From the NCBI RefSeq assembly GCF_947499845.1, contig NZ_CANMPM010000003.1, forward strand, positions 186,001 through 250,000: a stretch of DNA of 64,000 nt, given 5' to 3'. The DNA is from an uncultured Pseudokineococcus sp. GTDB lineage: Bacteria > Actinomycetota > Actinomycetes > Actinomycetales > Quadrisphaeraceae. Positions 1-9,410 of the stretch are shown here, one piece after another. Below the pieces are notes generated by a model that ran no database searches, was not told the origin of the DNA, and saw only the letters and a list, made by a program, of their open reading frames with translations. Position 1 is the stretch's first letter. Every line of letters begins with the position of its first letter. Position numbers and translations under genes: made by a program.

Positions 1-1483
1 TCCTCTCGTCGGTGCGCCCGTCGGCGATCCCGGCGGGGACGGGCTGGCTGGGATGGGGGACGTCGCCCAGCTCGTGCTGGCGCCGCCACATGCGGACCTC
101 GAGGTCGCGGCGGACCTCGGCGTAGGCCGGGTCGTCGGCCACGTTGCGCACCTCGTCGGGGTCCTCGGCGAGGTCGTAGAGCTCCCACTCGGGCGGGAAG
201 GTCCCCGGGCCGCTGCCGGGCAGGCCCATGCCGTCGTTGTAGAAGTAGATGAGCTTGTAGCGCTCCGTGCGGAACCCGTAGTGCGCGAGCGCGTGGTGGA
301 TCGGGTCGTCGTTCTCGTAGTACCGGTAGTACATGCCGTCGACCTCGGGCTCGGGGGCGCCGCCGGTGAGGTCGGGCCAGAAGCTGCGCCCGTGCATCCG
401 GGGGTGGGCGTCCACGCCCGCCGCCGCGAGGATCGTCTGCGCGAGGTCGACGTTCGTGACCGTGCCCGGGTGCACCGTCCCCGCCGGGACCGCGCGCGGG
501 TAGCTCAGCACGAACGGCATCCGCAGGGACTCCTCGTACATGAAGCGCTTGTCGTACCAGCCGTGGTCGCCGAGGAAGAAGCCCTGGTCGGAGGTGTACA
601 TCAGCAGCGTGTCGTCGAAGAGGTCGCGCTCGCGCAGCCAGTCCGTGACGCGCCCGACGTTGTCGTCGACGGACGCGACGCACGCCAGGTAGTCCTCCAT
701 GTAGCGCTGGTACTTCCAGAGGGCGAGCTCCTCGCCCTCCAGGCCCTCCGGCGGGTCCTGCTTGAGGTCCACAGGGTGCAGGTGGTCGGCGATCGTCATG
801 GCCTGGTGGCGCGCCGCGAGGGACCTCGTCGCCCAGCCCGTGTCGCCGTCGTGGAACGTCGAGGGCACCGGGATCGGGTCGGCGTACATGCCGGCGTGCT
901 CCTCGTCCGGGAACCACGAGCGGTGCGGGGCCTTGTGGTGCACCAGCACGCACCAGGGCGCGTCGCCCTCGAGTCCCTCCAGCCACTCGAGCGCGAGGTC
1001 CGTGATGACGTCGGTGGCGTACCCGGGTCGGGTGACCAGGCCCTCGGGCGTGAGGAAGCGGGGGTCGAAGTACTCGCCCTGGTCGACGAGCACCTCCCAG
1101 CGGTCGAAGCCCTGGGGGTCGTGGCCCTCGCCGTGGCCGAGGTGCCACTTGCCGAACACCGCGGTGCGGTACCCGGCGGCGCGCAGCCGGGAGACGAAGG
1201 TGGGCTGGCTCGCGTCGATCGGCGTCGACAGCGTCGTGACGCCGTTCACGTGGCTGTAGGTGCCGGTGAGGATCGAGGCTCGGCTCGGCGTGCAGATCGA
1301 GTTCGTGCAGAAGCAGTTCTCGAGCAGCGCTCCGGCGCGGGCGATCTCGTCGATCCGGGGGGTCGTGTTCACCACGGAGCCGTACGCGCCGACGGCGTGC
1401 GAGGCGTGGTCGTCGGTGAGGACCAGGACGACGTTCGGGCGGTGCGGCGGAGCGCCGCGGGTGGGACGGTCGGGCTCGGTCAT
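1..1483 (-). CDS. Sulfatase (C-terminus cut by window edge)
   Basis: A type I sulfatase, hydrolysing sulfate esters, probably on a carbohydrate given the neighbours. The signature C-T-P-S-R is at residues 64-68 (Cys64 is the residue converted to formylglycine), preceded by the metal-binding TDDH at 23-26; FGKWHLGHG, also typical of the family, follows. About 494 codons are visible with no stop, so little is missing if it has the usual 480-520 aa. ATG at 1483 has AGGAG about 5 nt upstream. No clear signal peptide is visible, so it may be cytoplasmic, which would fit substrate import by the ABC system downstream. It is divergent from the LacI-family gene with 114 bp between them. The substrate cannot be told from sequence. 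Confidence 0.9.
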   Translation of the reverse strand, partial: MTEPDRPTRGAPPHRPNVVLVLTDDHASHAVGAYGSVVNTTPRIDEIARAGALLENCFCTNSICTPSRASILTGTYSHVNGVTTLSTPIDASQPTFVSRLRAAGYRTAVFGKWHLGHGEGHDPQGFDRWEVLVDQGEYFDPRFLTPEGLVTRPGYATDVITDLALEWLEGLEGDAPWCVLVHHKAPHRSWFPDEEHAGMYADPIPVPSTFHDGDTGWATRSLAARHQAMTIADHLHPVDLKQDPPEGLEGEELALWKYQRYMEDYLACVASVDDNVGRVTDWLRERDLFDDTLLMYTSDQGFFLGDHGWYDKRFMYEESLRMPFVLSYPRAVPAGTVHPGTVTNVDLAQTILAAAGVDAHPRMHGRSFWPDLTGGAPEPEVDGMYYRYYENDDPIHHALAHYGFRTERYKLIYFYNDGMGLPGSGPGTFPPEWELYDLAEDPDEVRNVADDPAYAEVRRDLEVRMWRRQHELGDVPHPSQPVPAGIADGRTDER

Positions 1484-1597
1484 GGCATCTCCTCGTCGAG
1501 ACGGGTGGGGCGGGGACGGGCGGCCCGGTGGCGCGCGCGCCGGGGCGGCGCGGCACACTCCCTGGCGGACGGACGCCGAGAGCGGGAGGAGGCCGAC

Positions 1598-2719
1598 GTG
1601 GTGGTGGTCCCCCCGACCGGCGTCCCGGAGCGCTCCCGGGCGACGGTCTACGACGTGGCCGAGCGCGCCGGCGTCTCCATCGCGACCGTCTCGCGCGTGC
1701 TGCGCCGCCCCGAGGCCGTGTCGCGGGCGACGACCCAGCGCGTCCTCGACGCCGTCCGGGAGCTGGGGTACGTCCCGAGCGGCAGCGCGCGCGGCCTCGC
1801 CGCTCGTCGCTCGGGGGCCGTGGGGCTCGTCTTCCCCGACTTCGACGACGTCGAGGAGATCGACCCCGTCTGCCTGTCGGACGAGCCCGTCACCGTGCGC
1901 CCGGACCCACCGGGCGGCGCCGAGCCCGTCACCAACCTCTACATGGGCGAGGTGATGCGCGGCGTCGAGATCGAGGCGTGGCGCCACAGCCTCTCCGTGA
2001 CCGTGGCCGTCGCCCGCGGCGCCCGCAAGGAGGCCGTCCTCGACGACCTCGCCGGTCGGGTCGACGGCCTCGTCGTCCTCGGCGGCACGGTCCCGGCGGA
2101 CGTGCTGGCCCGCATCGGCCGGAGCACGCCCGTGGTGGTCGTCGCGGGGCACCGCGACGGCGACGACCACGACCACGTGGGCACGGCGAACGGCCCGGGC
2201 ATGCGGGTGCTCACCGAGCACCTGCTGCACGCCCACGGCCTGCGCGACCTGGCCTTCGCGGGCGGCGCCGCCGACGTCTCGGACGACCGCGACCGCTTCG
2301 ACGGCTTCCGCGCGGCGCTGCGCGCGGCCGGGCTGCCTGCGCCCGAGGCCCCCTTGCTGCGCGGCGACTTCACCCAGGCCCGGGGCCGGGACCTGGCGCG
2401 CCGTCTGGTCGACGCCGGAGACCTGCCTGAGGCGCTCGTCTGCGCCAACGACCAGACCGCGCTCGGTGTCCTCGACGTCCTCCTCGGAGCGGGCGTCCGG
2501 GTGCCCCAGGACCTGGTGCTCACCGGCTTCGACGGCATCGACGCCGCCGGGCGCTCGCGCCCCCGGCTGACGACGGTGCACCAGCCGATGGTCGAGCTCG
2601 GGCGCGTGGCCGTCGACGCGCTGCTGCAGCGGCTGGCGGGACCCGGCGCGCCGCCGACCACGCGCGTCCTGCCCGTCCAGGTGCTCCTGAGGGAGAGCTG
2701 CGGCTGCGGCCGCGCCTGA
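1598..2719 (+). CDS. LacI-family transcriptional regulator
   Basis: DNA-binding repressor of 373 aa. The N-terminal LacI helix-turn-helix is plain (TVYDVAERAGVSIATVSRVL followed by LGYVPS), then a periplasmic-binding-protein-like effector domain with the typical end region (VLTGFDGIDAA and LTTVHQP). GTG at 1598 is chosen because GGGAGGA lies 7 nt before it; the open frame runs far upstream but only as antisense of the sulfatase. It sits between the sulfatase and the ABC importer and probably controls both. A LacI-type palindrome at 2780-2795, just after its stop and inside the importer promoter, is the likely operator. The inducer is unknown, presumably an oligosaccharide. Confidence 0.93.
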   Translation: MVVVPPTGVPERSRATVYDVAERAGVSIATVSRVLRRPEAVSRATTQRVLDAVRELGYVPSGSARGLAARRSGAVGLVFPDFDDVEEIDPVCLSDEPVTVRPDPPGGAEPVTNLYMGEVMRGVEIEAWRHSLSVTVAVARGARKEAVLDDLAGRVDGLVVLGGTVPADVLARIGRSTPVVVVAGHRDGDDHDHVGTANGPGMRVLTEHLLHAHGLRDLAFAGGAADVSDDRDRFDGFRAALRAAGLPAPEAPLLRGDFTQARGRDLARRLVDAGDLPEALVCANDQTALGVLDVLLGAGVRVPQDLVLTGFDGIDAAGRSRPRLTTVHQPMVELGRVAVDALLQRLAGPGAPPTTRVLPVQVLLRESCGCGRA

Positions 2720-2766
2720 GACGCCCGATCCGTCCCGGCGAGCGGGCGGCCCGCCCCGACCCGTTG

Positions 2767-2796
2767 TTGCACTCCGACGATGTAAGCGCATACATT
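2767..2796 (+). promoter_or_regulatory. Predicted promoter of the ABC importer operon
   Basis: TTGCAC at 2767-2772 and TACATT at 2791-2796 with an 18-nt spacer resemble vegetative -35 and -10 boxes. This is an unusually AT-rich patch in very GC-rich DNA. It lies about 70 nt before the start of the binding-protein gene and overlaps the palindrome at 2780-2795. Confidence 0.55.
2780..2795. promoter_or_regulatory. LacI-family operator-like palindrome
   Basis: ATGTAAGCGCATACAT is a near-perfect dyad centred on GCGC, the central CG being typical of LacI/GalR-family operators. It lies in the spacer and -10 of the predicted importer promoter, so bound repressor would block RNA polymerase. The adjacent LacI-family gene is the obvious partner. 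I found no second copy in the sulfatase/LacI intergenic gap. Confidence 0.65.
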
Positions 2797-2867
2797 CAAT
2801 CTACGCCCGGGGACGCCGACGAAGGCATCCCGGCGCGCGTGACGACGACGACACGGAGGAGACAGCC

Positions 2868-4526
2868 ATGAGGACGACTGACCGTCGGGGGCGGGTCGCG
2901 ACGGCGACCGGCGTCTGCCTCGCCGCGGCGCTGGTGGTGAGCGGCTGCATGGGCGCGCAGGCGCCGCAGGGCGCCGAGGGCGGCGACGCCGCGGGGACCA
3001 TGCTGTTCGCCGGCGACAACGGCTCGCCCAACTTCACCCGGAACTTCAACCCCTACAACCCCACGGGGCGCAAGGGCGCCTTCCACATCTACGAGCCCCT
3101 CACGGTGCTCAACACGGTGGACGGCGAGTCGACGCCCTTCCTCGCCGAGTCGGTCGAGCAGGTGGACCCGCAGACGGCGGTGTTCACGCTGCGCGAGGGC
3201 GTCACGTGGACCGACGGCGAGCCCTTCACCGCCGACGACGTGACCTTCACCTTCCAGATGCTGAAGGACAACCCGGCGCTCGACCTCGACGGCGTCTGGC
3301 AGCGCCTGGACTCGGTGGAGGCGGACGGCATGGACGTGACCGTGCGCTTCAGCGAGCCCGACGTCCCGGCCACGGAGATCGTCGGCGGGACCGTCATCGT
3401 CCCCGAGCACCTGTGGGCCGACGTCGACGACCCGGTGTCCTACGCGGACGAGGACCCGGTGGGCACCGGGCCCTTCACCCTGGGCACGTACACGGACACC
3501 CAGTACACGCTCGAGAAGAACCCCGACTACTGGCAGGCCGACGCGGTGGCGGCGGACGAGCTCGTCATCCCCGCCTCCAACGAGCAGCTCGACCTCGTGA
3601 ACAACGGCTACGACTGGGCCTACGCCTACATCGAGGACGTCGAGGACACCTGGGTCACGGCGAACGAGGGCAACACGTACTGGTTCCCGCCGGGCGGCAC
3701 CATCTCCCTGCTGCCCAACCTCACCGAGGCGCCCTTCGACAGCGTCGACTTCCGGCGCGGCCTGTCGCTCGCGCTGGACCGCGAGGCGATCTCGGAGGCC
3801 GCGACGCGCGGCTACACCGACGCCGCGCCGCAGTCGGGGCTCATCCTCCCGGGCCAGGAGGACCTGCTGGACGAGGACGTGCCCGAGGGAGGCGAGGTGG
3901 CGCAGGACGTCGACGCGGCGCTCGCCGCCTTCGCCCAGGCGGGCTACACCCAGCGGGGGGACCAGCTCGTGGGCCCCGACGGCCAGCAGGTGACCCTCTC
4001 GATCACCACGGCCAACGGCTACACCGACTGGCTGCGGGGCGTGCAGGAGGTGCAGCGCCAGCTGCAGGCCGTCGGCATCGCCGTGACCATCGAGCAGCCG
4101 CAGCCGGCCGCCTACCAGCAGGCCGTCAACAACGGCGACTTCCAGCTCGCGATGGGCGGCTTCGGCGGCACGGGCTCCTTCTACCGCGACATGAACCAGC
4201 TGCTGAACAGCGAGTTCGCCGTCCCGGTCGGCAGCGCCGCGTCGTCGAACTACCAGCGCTTCTCGGACCCGGCGGTGGACGAGCTCCTCGCCCGGTACCA
4301 GGCCGCCACGGACCTCGCCGAGCAGGAGGAGCTGGCCGGCCAGCTGCAGCAGGTGATGTACGAGCAGGTGCCCGTCATCTCCATGTACTACGGCGGGCTG
4401 TGGGGCCTGTTCAGCGACGCGAAGTTCACCGGGTGGCCCTCCGAGGACGACCCCTACGCGACGCCGATCACCTACGACTCGAACGTCCTGCTCATCGACA
4501 CCAACCTCGAGCGCGCGGGCAGCTGA
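2868..4526 (+). CDS. ABC transporter substrate-binding lipoprotein, family 5
   Basis: Extracytoplasmic solute-binding protein of 552 aa from the oligopeptide/dipeptide/nickel family (SBP family 5), whose members also bind oligosaccharides. A lipoprotein signal peptide ends in LVVSGC with the acylated Cys at residue 27. Family features include the ILNTVDGES-like N-lobe start, VTWTDGEPFTADDV, GTGPF and a late Tyr-rich C-lobe. GGAGGAGA precedes the ATG. It is the first gene of a five-gene operon behind the putative LacI-controlled promoter. With a sulfatase and a GH94-type enzyme in the locus, I infer an oligosaccharide rather than a peptide ligand, but the sequence alone does not settle this. 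Confidence 0.92.
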   Translation: MRTTDRRGRVATATGVCLAAALVVSGCMGAQAPQGAEGGDAAGTMLFAGDNGSPNFTRNFNPYNPTGRKGAFHIYEPLTVLNTVDGESTPFLAESVEQVDPQTAVFTLREGVTWTDGEPFTADDVTFTFQMLKDNPALDLDGVWQRLDSVEADGMDVTVRFSEPDVPATEIVGGTVIVPEHLWADVDDPVSYADEDPVGTGPFTLGTYTDTQYTLEKNPDYWQADAVAADELVIPASNEQLDLVNNGYDWAYAYIEDVEDTWVTANEGNTYWFPPGGTISLLPNLTEAPFDSVDFRRGLSLALDREAISEAATRGYTDAAPQSGLILPGQEDLLDEDVPEGGEVAQDVDAALAAFAQAGYTQRGDQLVGPDGQQVTLSITTANGYTDWLRGVQEVQRQLQAVGIAVTIEQPQPAAYQQAVNNGDFQLAMGGFGGTGSFYRDMNQLLNSEFAVPVGSAASSNYQRFSDPAVDELLARYQAATDLAEQEELAGQLQQVMYEQVPVISMYYGGLWGLFSDAKFTGWPSEDDPYATPITYDSNVLLIDTNLERAGS

Positions 4527-4611
4527 CCACCCCGGCCCGCGCGGTCGGCCACGACCGGCCGTCCGCGCGGGCCCTCCCGACCCCTCCTGCGGGAGGTCCT
4601 CACCGAGAGAG

Positions 4612-5601
4612 GTGTTCCGTGTGCGCTACTTCCTGCGCCGCCTCGGCCTCTTCGCGCTCACCGCGTGGGCCGCGATCACGCTGAACTTCCTCCTGCCGCG
4701 GCTCATGCCCGGCTCGCCCGCCGACGCCGCCATCGCGCGGCTATCCCAGAACGGTCCCGTCGACGCCGCGACGCGCGCCGCCGTGGAGGCCCAGCTCGGC
4801 GTTCCCACCGGCAGCGTGCTCAGCCAGTACTGGGACTACCTGGGCAACGTCGTGACCTTGGACTTCGGCGTCTCCTACACGTTCTTCCCGTCGACGGTGG
4901 CCTCGCTCGTGGGCAGCGCCCTGCCGTTCACGCTGGTGCTCGTGGGGCTCGTCACCGTCGCGGCCTTCGTCATCGGGACGCTCGTCGGGGTCCTCGCGGC
5001 CTGGCGCCGGGGGACGAGGCTCGACGCGCTCCCGACGCTGACCGGGAGCTTCCTCGCCGCCTTCCCGTACTTCTGGACGGCGCTGCTGCTCCTGTTCTTC
5101 CTCGGCTACACCTTCCGGCTGTTCCCCACGTCCGGCGCCTACAGCCCGTACACGACGCCCGGGCTCAACGGGCCCTTCCTCGCGGACGCCGTCGCCCACG
5201 CCGTGCTGCCGGCCGTGACGATCCTCCTCACCTCCCTCGGCGGGTGGATCCTCGGCATGCGCAACGCGATGATCGGCACGCTCGGCGAGGACTACGTGAC
5301 CTTCGCCGAGGCGAACGGCCTGCGCTCGCGCACCGTCGCGCTCCGCTACGCCGCCCGCAACGCGATCCTGCCCAACCTGACCGGCTTCGGGCTCGCGCTC
5401 GGCGGCGTCGTCGGCGGGTCGCTCCTCGTCGAGCAGGTCTTCGCCTACCCCGGCGTGGGCTACCTGCTCTACAACGCCGTGACGAACCAGGACTACCCGC
5501 TCATGCAGGCCCTGTTCCTGATGATCACGTTGAGCGTCCTCGTCGCCAACTTCGTCGTCGACACGCTCTACGGGATCCTCGACCCGAGGACTCGCCGATG
5601 A
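4612..5601 (+). CDS. ABC transporter permease (DppB-like)
   Basis: Integral membrane permease of 329 aa with about six membrane segments, including one at residues 8-25 and the large hydrophobic blocks around 100-160. The EAA loop (FAEANGLRSRTVALRYAARN), which docks on the ATPase, is present. GTG at 4612 has AGAGAGG just upstream. It is the first of a permease pair and its stop overlaps the next ATG in an ATGA, so the two are translationally coupled. It belongs to the peptide/nickel (BPD) permease family that pairs with family 5 binding proteins. Confidence 0.93.
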   Translation: MFRVRYFLRRLGLFALTAWAAITLNFLLPRLMPGSPADAAIARLSQNGPVDAATRAAVEAQLGVPTGSVLSQYWDYLGNVVTLDFGVSYTFFPSTVASLVGSALPFTLVLVGLVTVAAFVIGTLVGVLAAWRRGTRLDALPTLTGSFLAAFPYFWTALLLLFFLGYTFRLFPTSGAYSPYTTPGLNGPFLADAVAHAVLPAVTILLTSLGGWILGMRNAMIGTLGEDYVTFAEANGLRSRTVALRYAARNAILPNLTGFGLALGGVVGGSLLVEQVFAYPGVGYLLYNAVTNQDYPLMQALFLMITLSVLVANFVVDTLYGILDPRTRR

Positions 5602-6563
5602 CAACGCCCACGACGCTCCCCGACCCCGGCGGCTCGGAGTCCGAGCACCCCGCCGGCGCACCGGACGCCGCGCCCCCGGACCTGCCGACGGCTGCGCCGC
5701 CACGCTGGCGCGTGGTCACCCGCGGGGCCGGCACGGTGTGGGCCAACCGCAAGGCCCGCCTAGGCCTGCTCGTGCTGGCCTTCTTCGTCCTCGTCGCGGT
5801 GCTCGCGCCGGTGATCGCGCCCTACGGGCCCACCGCCAACGACTTCGCGCGCGGGGCCGGGCCGAGCGCTGCCCACCCCTTCGGCACGACGGCGGCGGGG
5901 GAGGACGTGCTGTCGCAGGTCGTCTTCGGCGCCCGCATCTCGCTGCTCGTCGGCTTCGTCGCGGGTGCGCTCTCCACGCTCGTGGCCGTGCTCGTCGGCC
6001 TCTCGTGGGGCTACGTCCGGGGGCCGCTGGCGGAGGTCGTCAACTTCGTCACCAACCTCTTCCTCGTCATCCCCGGCCTGCCGCTGATGATCGTCATCGC
6101 CGCGTACCTGCAGAACAGCGGGCTCGACATGATCATCTTCGTCGTCGTCCTCACCGGCTGGGCATGGGGCGCGCGGGTGCTGCGCTCGCAGACCCAGTCC
6201 CTGCGGGGGCGCGACTTCGTCACCGCCGCGCAGTTCTCCGGCGAGCGCTCCTGGCGCGTCGTCTTCCGGGAGATCCTTCCGAACATGACATCGATCATCG
6301 CCAGCAGCTTCTTCGGCGCGGCGACGGCGGCGATCATCGCCGAGTCCGGCCTGTCCTTCCTGGGCCTCGGCGACACGACCCAGGTGAGCTGGGGGACCAT
6401 GCTGTTCTGGGCGCAGAACTCCAACGCGCTGCTCACGGGCCAGTGGGTCCTGCTCCTGGCGCCCGGCCTGTGCATCGCCCTGCTGGCGACGTCCCTCAGC
6501 CTCGTCAACTTCGGGGTGGACGGCCTGTCCAACCCCCGCCTGCGCGAGGGGAGCGGTCGATGA
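5598..6563 (+). CDS. ABC transporter permease (DppC-like)
   Basis: Second permease, 321 aa. A Pro/Ala-rich cytoplasmic N-terminus of about 45 residues precedes the first membrane segment (LLVLAFFVLVAVLAPVIAPY). The family motif HPFGTTAAGEDVLSQV and the EAA-type loop (VTAAQFSGERSWRVVFREIL) are present, as expected for the DppC/OppC partner. The ATG overlaps the upstream stop (ATGA), and its own stop overlaps the start of the ATPase gene in the same way. It forms the transmembrane channel together with the preceding protein. Confidence 0.93.
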   Translation: MTTPTTLPDPGGSESEHPAGAPDAAPPDLPTAAPPRWRVVTRGAGTVWANRKARLGLLVLAFFVLVAVLAPVIAPYGPTANDFARGAGPSAAHPFGTTAAGEDVLSQVVFGARISLLVGFVAGALSTLVAVLVGLSWGYVRGPLAEVVNFVTNLFLVIPGLPLMIVIAAYLQNSGLDMIIFVVVLTGWAWGARVLRSQTQSLRGRDFVTAAQFSGERSWRVVFREILPNMTSIIASSFFGAATAAIIAESGLSFLGLGDTTQVSWGTMLFWAQNSNALLTGQWVLLLAPGLCIALLATSLSLVNFGVDGLSNPRLREGSGR

Positions 6564-8260
6564 GCCTGCTCGAGGTCCAGGACCTCTCCGTCGTCTACGA
6601 GCCGTCGGACGCGCCCGTGACGCACGCCGTGCGCGACGTCTCCTTCACCCTCGAGAGGGGCGAGTTCGTCGGCCTCGTCGGCGAGTCGGGCTCCGGGAAG
6701 TCGACGCTCGGCTTCGCGCTGACGCGCCTGTCCAAGCCGCCGGCCCGGATCTCGTCGGGGCGCATCCTCTTCGACGGCGCGGACGTCGCGGCCCTGGAGG
6801 ACGAGGAGCTGCGGGCGCAGCGGCGCGGCGGCTTCGCCATGGTCCTGCAGTCGGGGATGAACGCCCTCAACCCGGTGCGAACGGTGGGCCACCACTTCGA
6901 CGACGTCTTCGCCGCCCACGGCCACGTGCCGCGCGAGCGGCGCGCCGCGCGGGCGCGCGAGCTCGTCGAGAAGGTAGAGCTAGCGCCCACGGTGCTGGGG
7001 CGCTACCCCGGCGAGCTGTCCGGCGGCATGCGCCAGCGCGTGTCCATCGCGCTGGCCCTGGCGCTCGAGCCGCAGCTCATGGTCTTCGACGAGCCGACGA
7101 CGGCCCTCGACGTCCTCGTCCAGCACGCCGTGATGGGCACCATCCGGGAGCTGCAGGCATCGGAGGGGTTCACGGCCCTGCTCATCAGCCACGACCTGGG
7201 CGTCGTGCTCGAGTCGACGTCCCGCGTGATGGTCATGCACGAGGGCGTCGTCGTCGAGGACGCCCCGAGCCGGGACGTGCTGCGCGACCCGCAGGACGAC
7301 TACACGAAGATGCTGCTGAGCCACTACGGCGACCCGCGGGCCGAGGTCGTCGAGCTGCCCGGCCTCGCCGCCCGCGGCGGAGAGCTCGTGACGTCGTCGG
7401 GCACGGCCGCCGAGCGCAGCGCCCGCGGCTCCGGCGGCTCGCCCGGCGCCGGCCGCCGGGCCACCGCGCCGGTCGTCGTCGAGGGGGTCAGCAAGGTCTA
7501 CCCGCCGCCGCGACGGGGCGCTGCCCCGGTCACGGCCCTCGACGACGTCTCGATGCGCCTCGAGCCCGGGCAGTCCCTCGCGCTCGTGGGGGCCAGCGGG
7601 TCGGGGAAGTCGACGCTGGCGCAGCTCATCACGGGCGTCGTGCGGCCCACCGCCGGCACGGTCTCCGTCGGCGACGTGCGGGTCGACCGGCTGCGGCGGC
7701 GCGGTCTGCGCGAGCTGCGCCGCGACGTGCAGATGGTCTTCCAGGACCCGTACGCGGCCCTCAACCCGCTGCACACCGTGGAGTACACGCTCACGCGGCC
7801 GGTCGTGAACTACACCGGCCGCAGCCGCCGCGAGGCGCGGGCGCGCGTCCTCGAGCTGCTGGACACGGTGGGCCTGACCCCCGTCGAGCAGTTCGCGGCC
7901 AAGCTCCCGCACCAGCTCTCGGGCGGCCAGCGCCAGCGCGTCGTCATCGCCCGGGCGTTGGCGAGCGACCCGCAGATCATCGTCGCCGACGAGCCCGTCT
8001 CGATGCTGGACGTGTCGCTGCGCGCGGGCGTCCTCGCGCTGCTGGAGGACCTGAGGGCCCAGCACGGGGTGTCGATGCTCTACATCACCCACGACCTGCT
8101 GTCGGCGCGCGTGGTGACCGACCACATCCTCGTCCTGCACGACGGGCGGGTCGTCGAGCGGGGCGAGACCTCGCAGGTGCTCCGCTTCCCGCAGGACCCG
8201 TACACGGTCGAGCTGCTGGACGCCGTGCCGCAGCCGAGCCGCGCGGAGGGGGCGGCGTGA
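6560..8260 (+). CDS. Fused double ABC ATPase of the importer
   Basis: One 566-aa polypeptide carries two complete ATPase domains, equivalent to DppD plus DppF. The first has Walker A GESGSGKST, signature LSGGMRQR and Walker B LMVFDEPTTALD. The second has GASGSGKST, LSGGQRQR and IIVADEPVSMLD. A Ser/Gly-rich linker near residues 270-310 joins them. It powers the two permeases encoded just upstream, to which it is coupled by an ATGA overlap. Fused ATPases of this family are common in actinobacteria. Confidence 0.95.
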   Translation: MSLLEVQDLSVVYEPSDAPVTHAVRDVSFTLERGEFVGLVGESGSGKSTLGFALTRLSKPPARISSGRILFDGADVAALEDEELRAQRRGGFAMVLQSGMNALNPVRTVGHHFDDVFAAHGHVPRERRAARARELVEKVELAPTVLGRYPGELSGGMRQRVSIALALALEPQLMVFDEPTTALDVLVQHAVMGTIRELQASEGFTALLISHDLGVVLESTSRVMVMHEGVVVEDAPSRDVLRDPQDDYTKMLLSHYGDPRAEVVELPGLAARGGELVTSSGTAAERSARGSGGSPGAGRRATAPVVVEGVSKVYPPPRRGAAPVTALDDVSMRLEPGQSLALVGASGSGKSTLAQLITGVVRPTAGTVSVGDVRVDRLRRRGLRELRRDVQMVFQDPYAALNPLHTVEYTLTRPVVNYTGRSRREARARVLELLDTVGLTPVEQFAAKLPHQLSGGQRQRVVIARALASDPQIIVADEPVSMLDVSLRAGVLALLEDLRAQHGVSMLYITHDLLSARVVTDHILVLHDGRVVERGETSQVLRFPQDPYTVELLDAVPQPSRAEGAA

Positions 8261-9219
8261 GCGCGCCCGGCGGCGGGCCTGCGGACCTGTCCGACGGCGT
8301 CCGCCCCGGCGCGCCCTTCGGGGGGCTGCCCCTGCCGGACGGCGTCGAGCCGCTCGTCCTCGAGGTCGCCGTCGGCCGGCTAACGGCGCTGCGCGCCCGG
8401 CCGCGGGACGAGGACGGCCGCCCGGCGCCGGCGCGGGGGACGGCGGTGCTCGTGCCCGGCTTCACCGGCTCGAAGGAGGACTTCCTCGCGCTGCTGCCGC
8501 TGCTCGCGGCCCGCGGCTGGGACGCATGGGCGTACTCCCAGCGCGGCCAGGCCGACTCGGCGCGCAGCCCCGACGACGCGGGTGCGGGCCGGGGCACCGG
8601 TTACCTGCTCGCCGACCTCGCGGCCGACGCCGTCGAGGTGGTCCGCCTCGTCGGTGGCGCCCGACCGCCCCGGGGCGCCGGGCGGCCCCTCCCCGGCGTC
8701 CACCTGCTCGGCCACAGCTTCGGCGGTGTCGTGGCGCGGGCGGCCGCACTGGCGGCCCCCGAGCTGCTGGCCGACCTCGTGCTGCTGTGCTCGGGGCCGC
8801 ACGGCTGGCTGGGCCGCAAGGCCGACCTGCCACCGCGGCTCGCCGCGGCGGGCGGCCGCAGCCTGTGGGCCCTCGACAATCCCGGGCTCGCCGAGCGGGA
8901 CCCGCGCGACCTCGAGCCGCTCGACGCCTTCCTGCGTGAGCGCTCGGAGCGCACGTCGACCGCCGCGCTGCTGGGCGCGGTCGCCGTCCTGGCCGACACG
9001 GCCGACCCCACCGAGGAGCTCGCGGGCACGGGGCTCCCCGTGCTCGTCGCCCACGGGGAGGACGACGACGCCTGGCCGCAGGCCTGGCAGCGCGCCATGA
9101 CCGCACGGCTCGGCGCCCGCCACGAGGTCGTCGCCGGCGCCGGGCACCTGCCGAACGCCGAGAACCCCGGTGCCACGGCCGCCCTGCTCGACGACTTCTG
9201 GGGCGCCGGCACGCCCTGA
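8257..9219 (+). CDS. Alpha/beta hydrolase
   Basis: Predicted cytoplasmic serine hydrolase of 320 aa. The nucleophile elbow GHSFGG, an oxyanion region VLVPGFTGSKEDF, an acidic residue in VLVAHGEDDDAW and a late His in GAGHLPNAENP give a complete catalytic triad pattern. GTG at 8257 overlaps the stop of the ATPase gene (GTGA), so it is the last coupled gene of the transport operon. It may remove acyl or other ester groups from the imported substrate. That role is inferred from position; the family is too broad to name a reaction. Confidence 0.88.
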   Translation: MSAPGGGPADLSDGVRPGAPFGGLPLPDGVEPLVLEVAVGRLTALRARPRDEDGRPAPARGTAVLVPGFTGSKEDFLALLPLLAARGWDAWAYSQRGQADSARSPDDAGAGRGTGYLLADLAADAVEVVRLVGGARPPRGAGRPLPGVHLLGHSFGGVVARAAALAAPELLADLVLLCSGPHGWLGRKADLPPRLAAAGGRSLWALDNPGLAERDPRDLEPLDAFLRERSERTSTAALLGAVAVLADTADPTEELAGTGLPVLVAHGEDDDAWPQAWQRAMTARLGARHEVVAGAGHLPNAENPGATAALLDDFWGAGTP

Positions 9220-9410
9220 ACCGCCGGCCGGGCGACCCGCTCGCGAGCAGCTCCTCCGCGCCGTCGGCGCCGTCGGCGCCGCCGGGCGACGCCCGCCGCC
9301 GGCCGACGCCCCGCCACCGTCCCCACCGCGTCCCGCCGTGCCCACCCGGCCGACCGACCCGCCGACCGACCCGGTCGCCGCCCCACCGCACCGCCCTCCC
9401 GGAGGACCCC

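Noticed and set aside
53-1597. Plus-strand N-terminal extension of the LacI-family protein
   Set aside because: This stretch is the reverse complement of an intact sulfatase with its active-site motif; the regulator's own Shine-Dalgarno is at 1584-1590.
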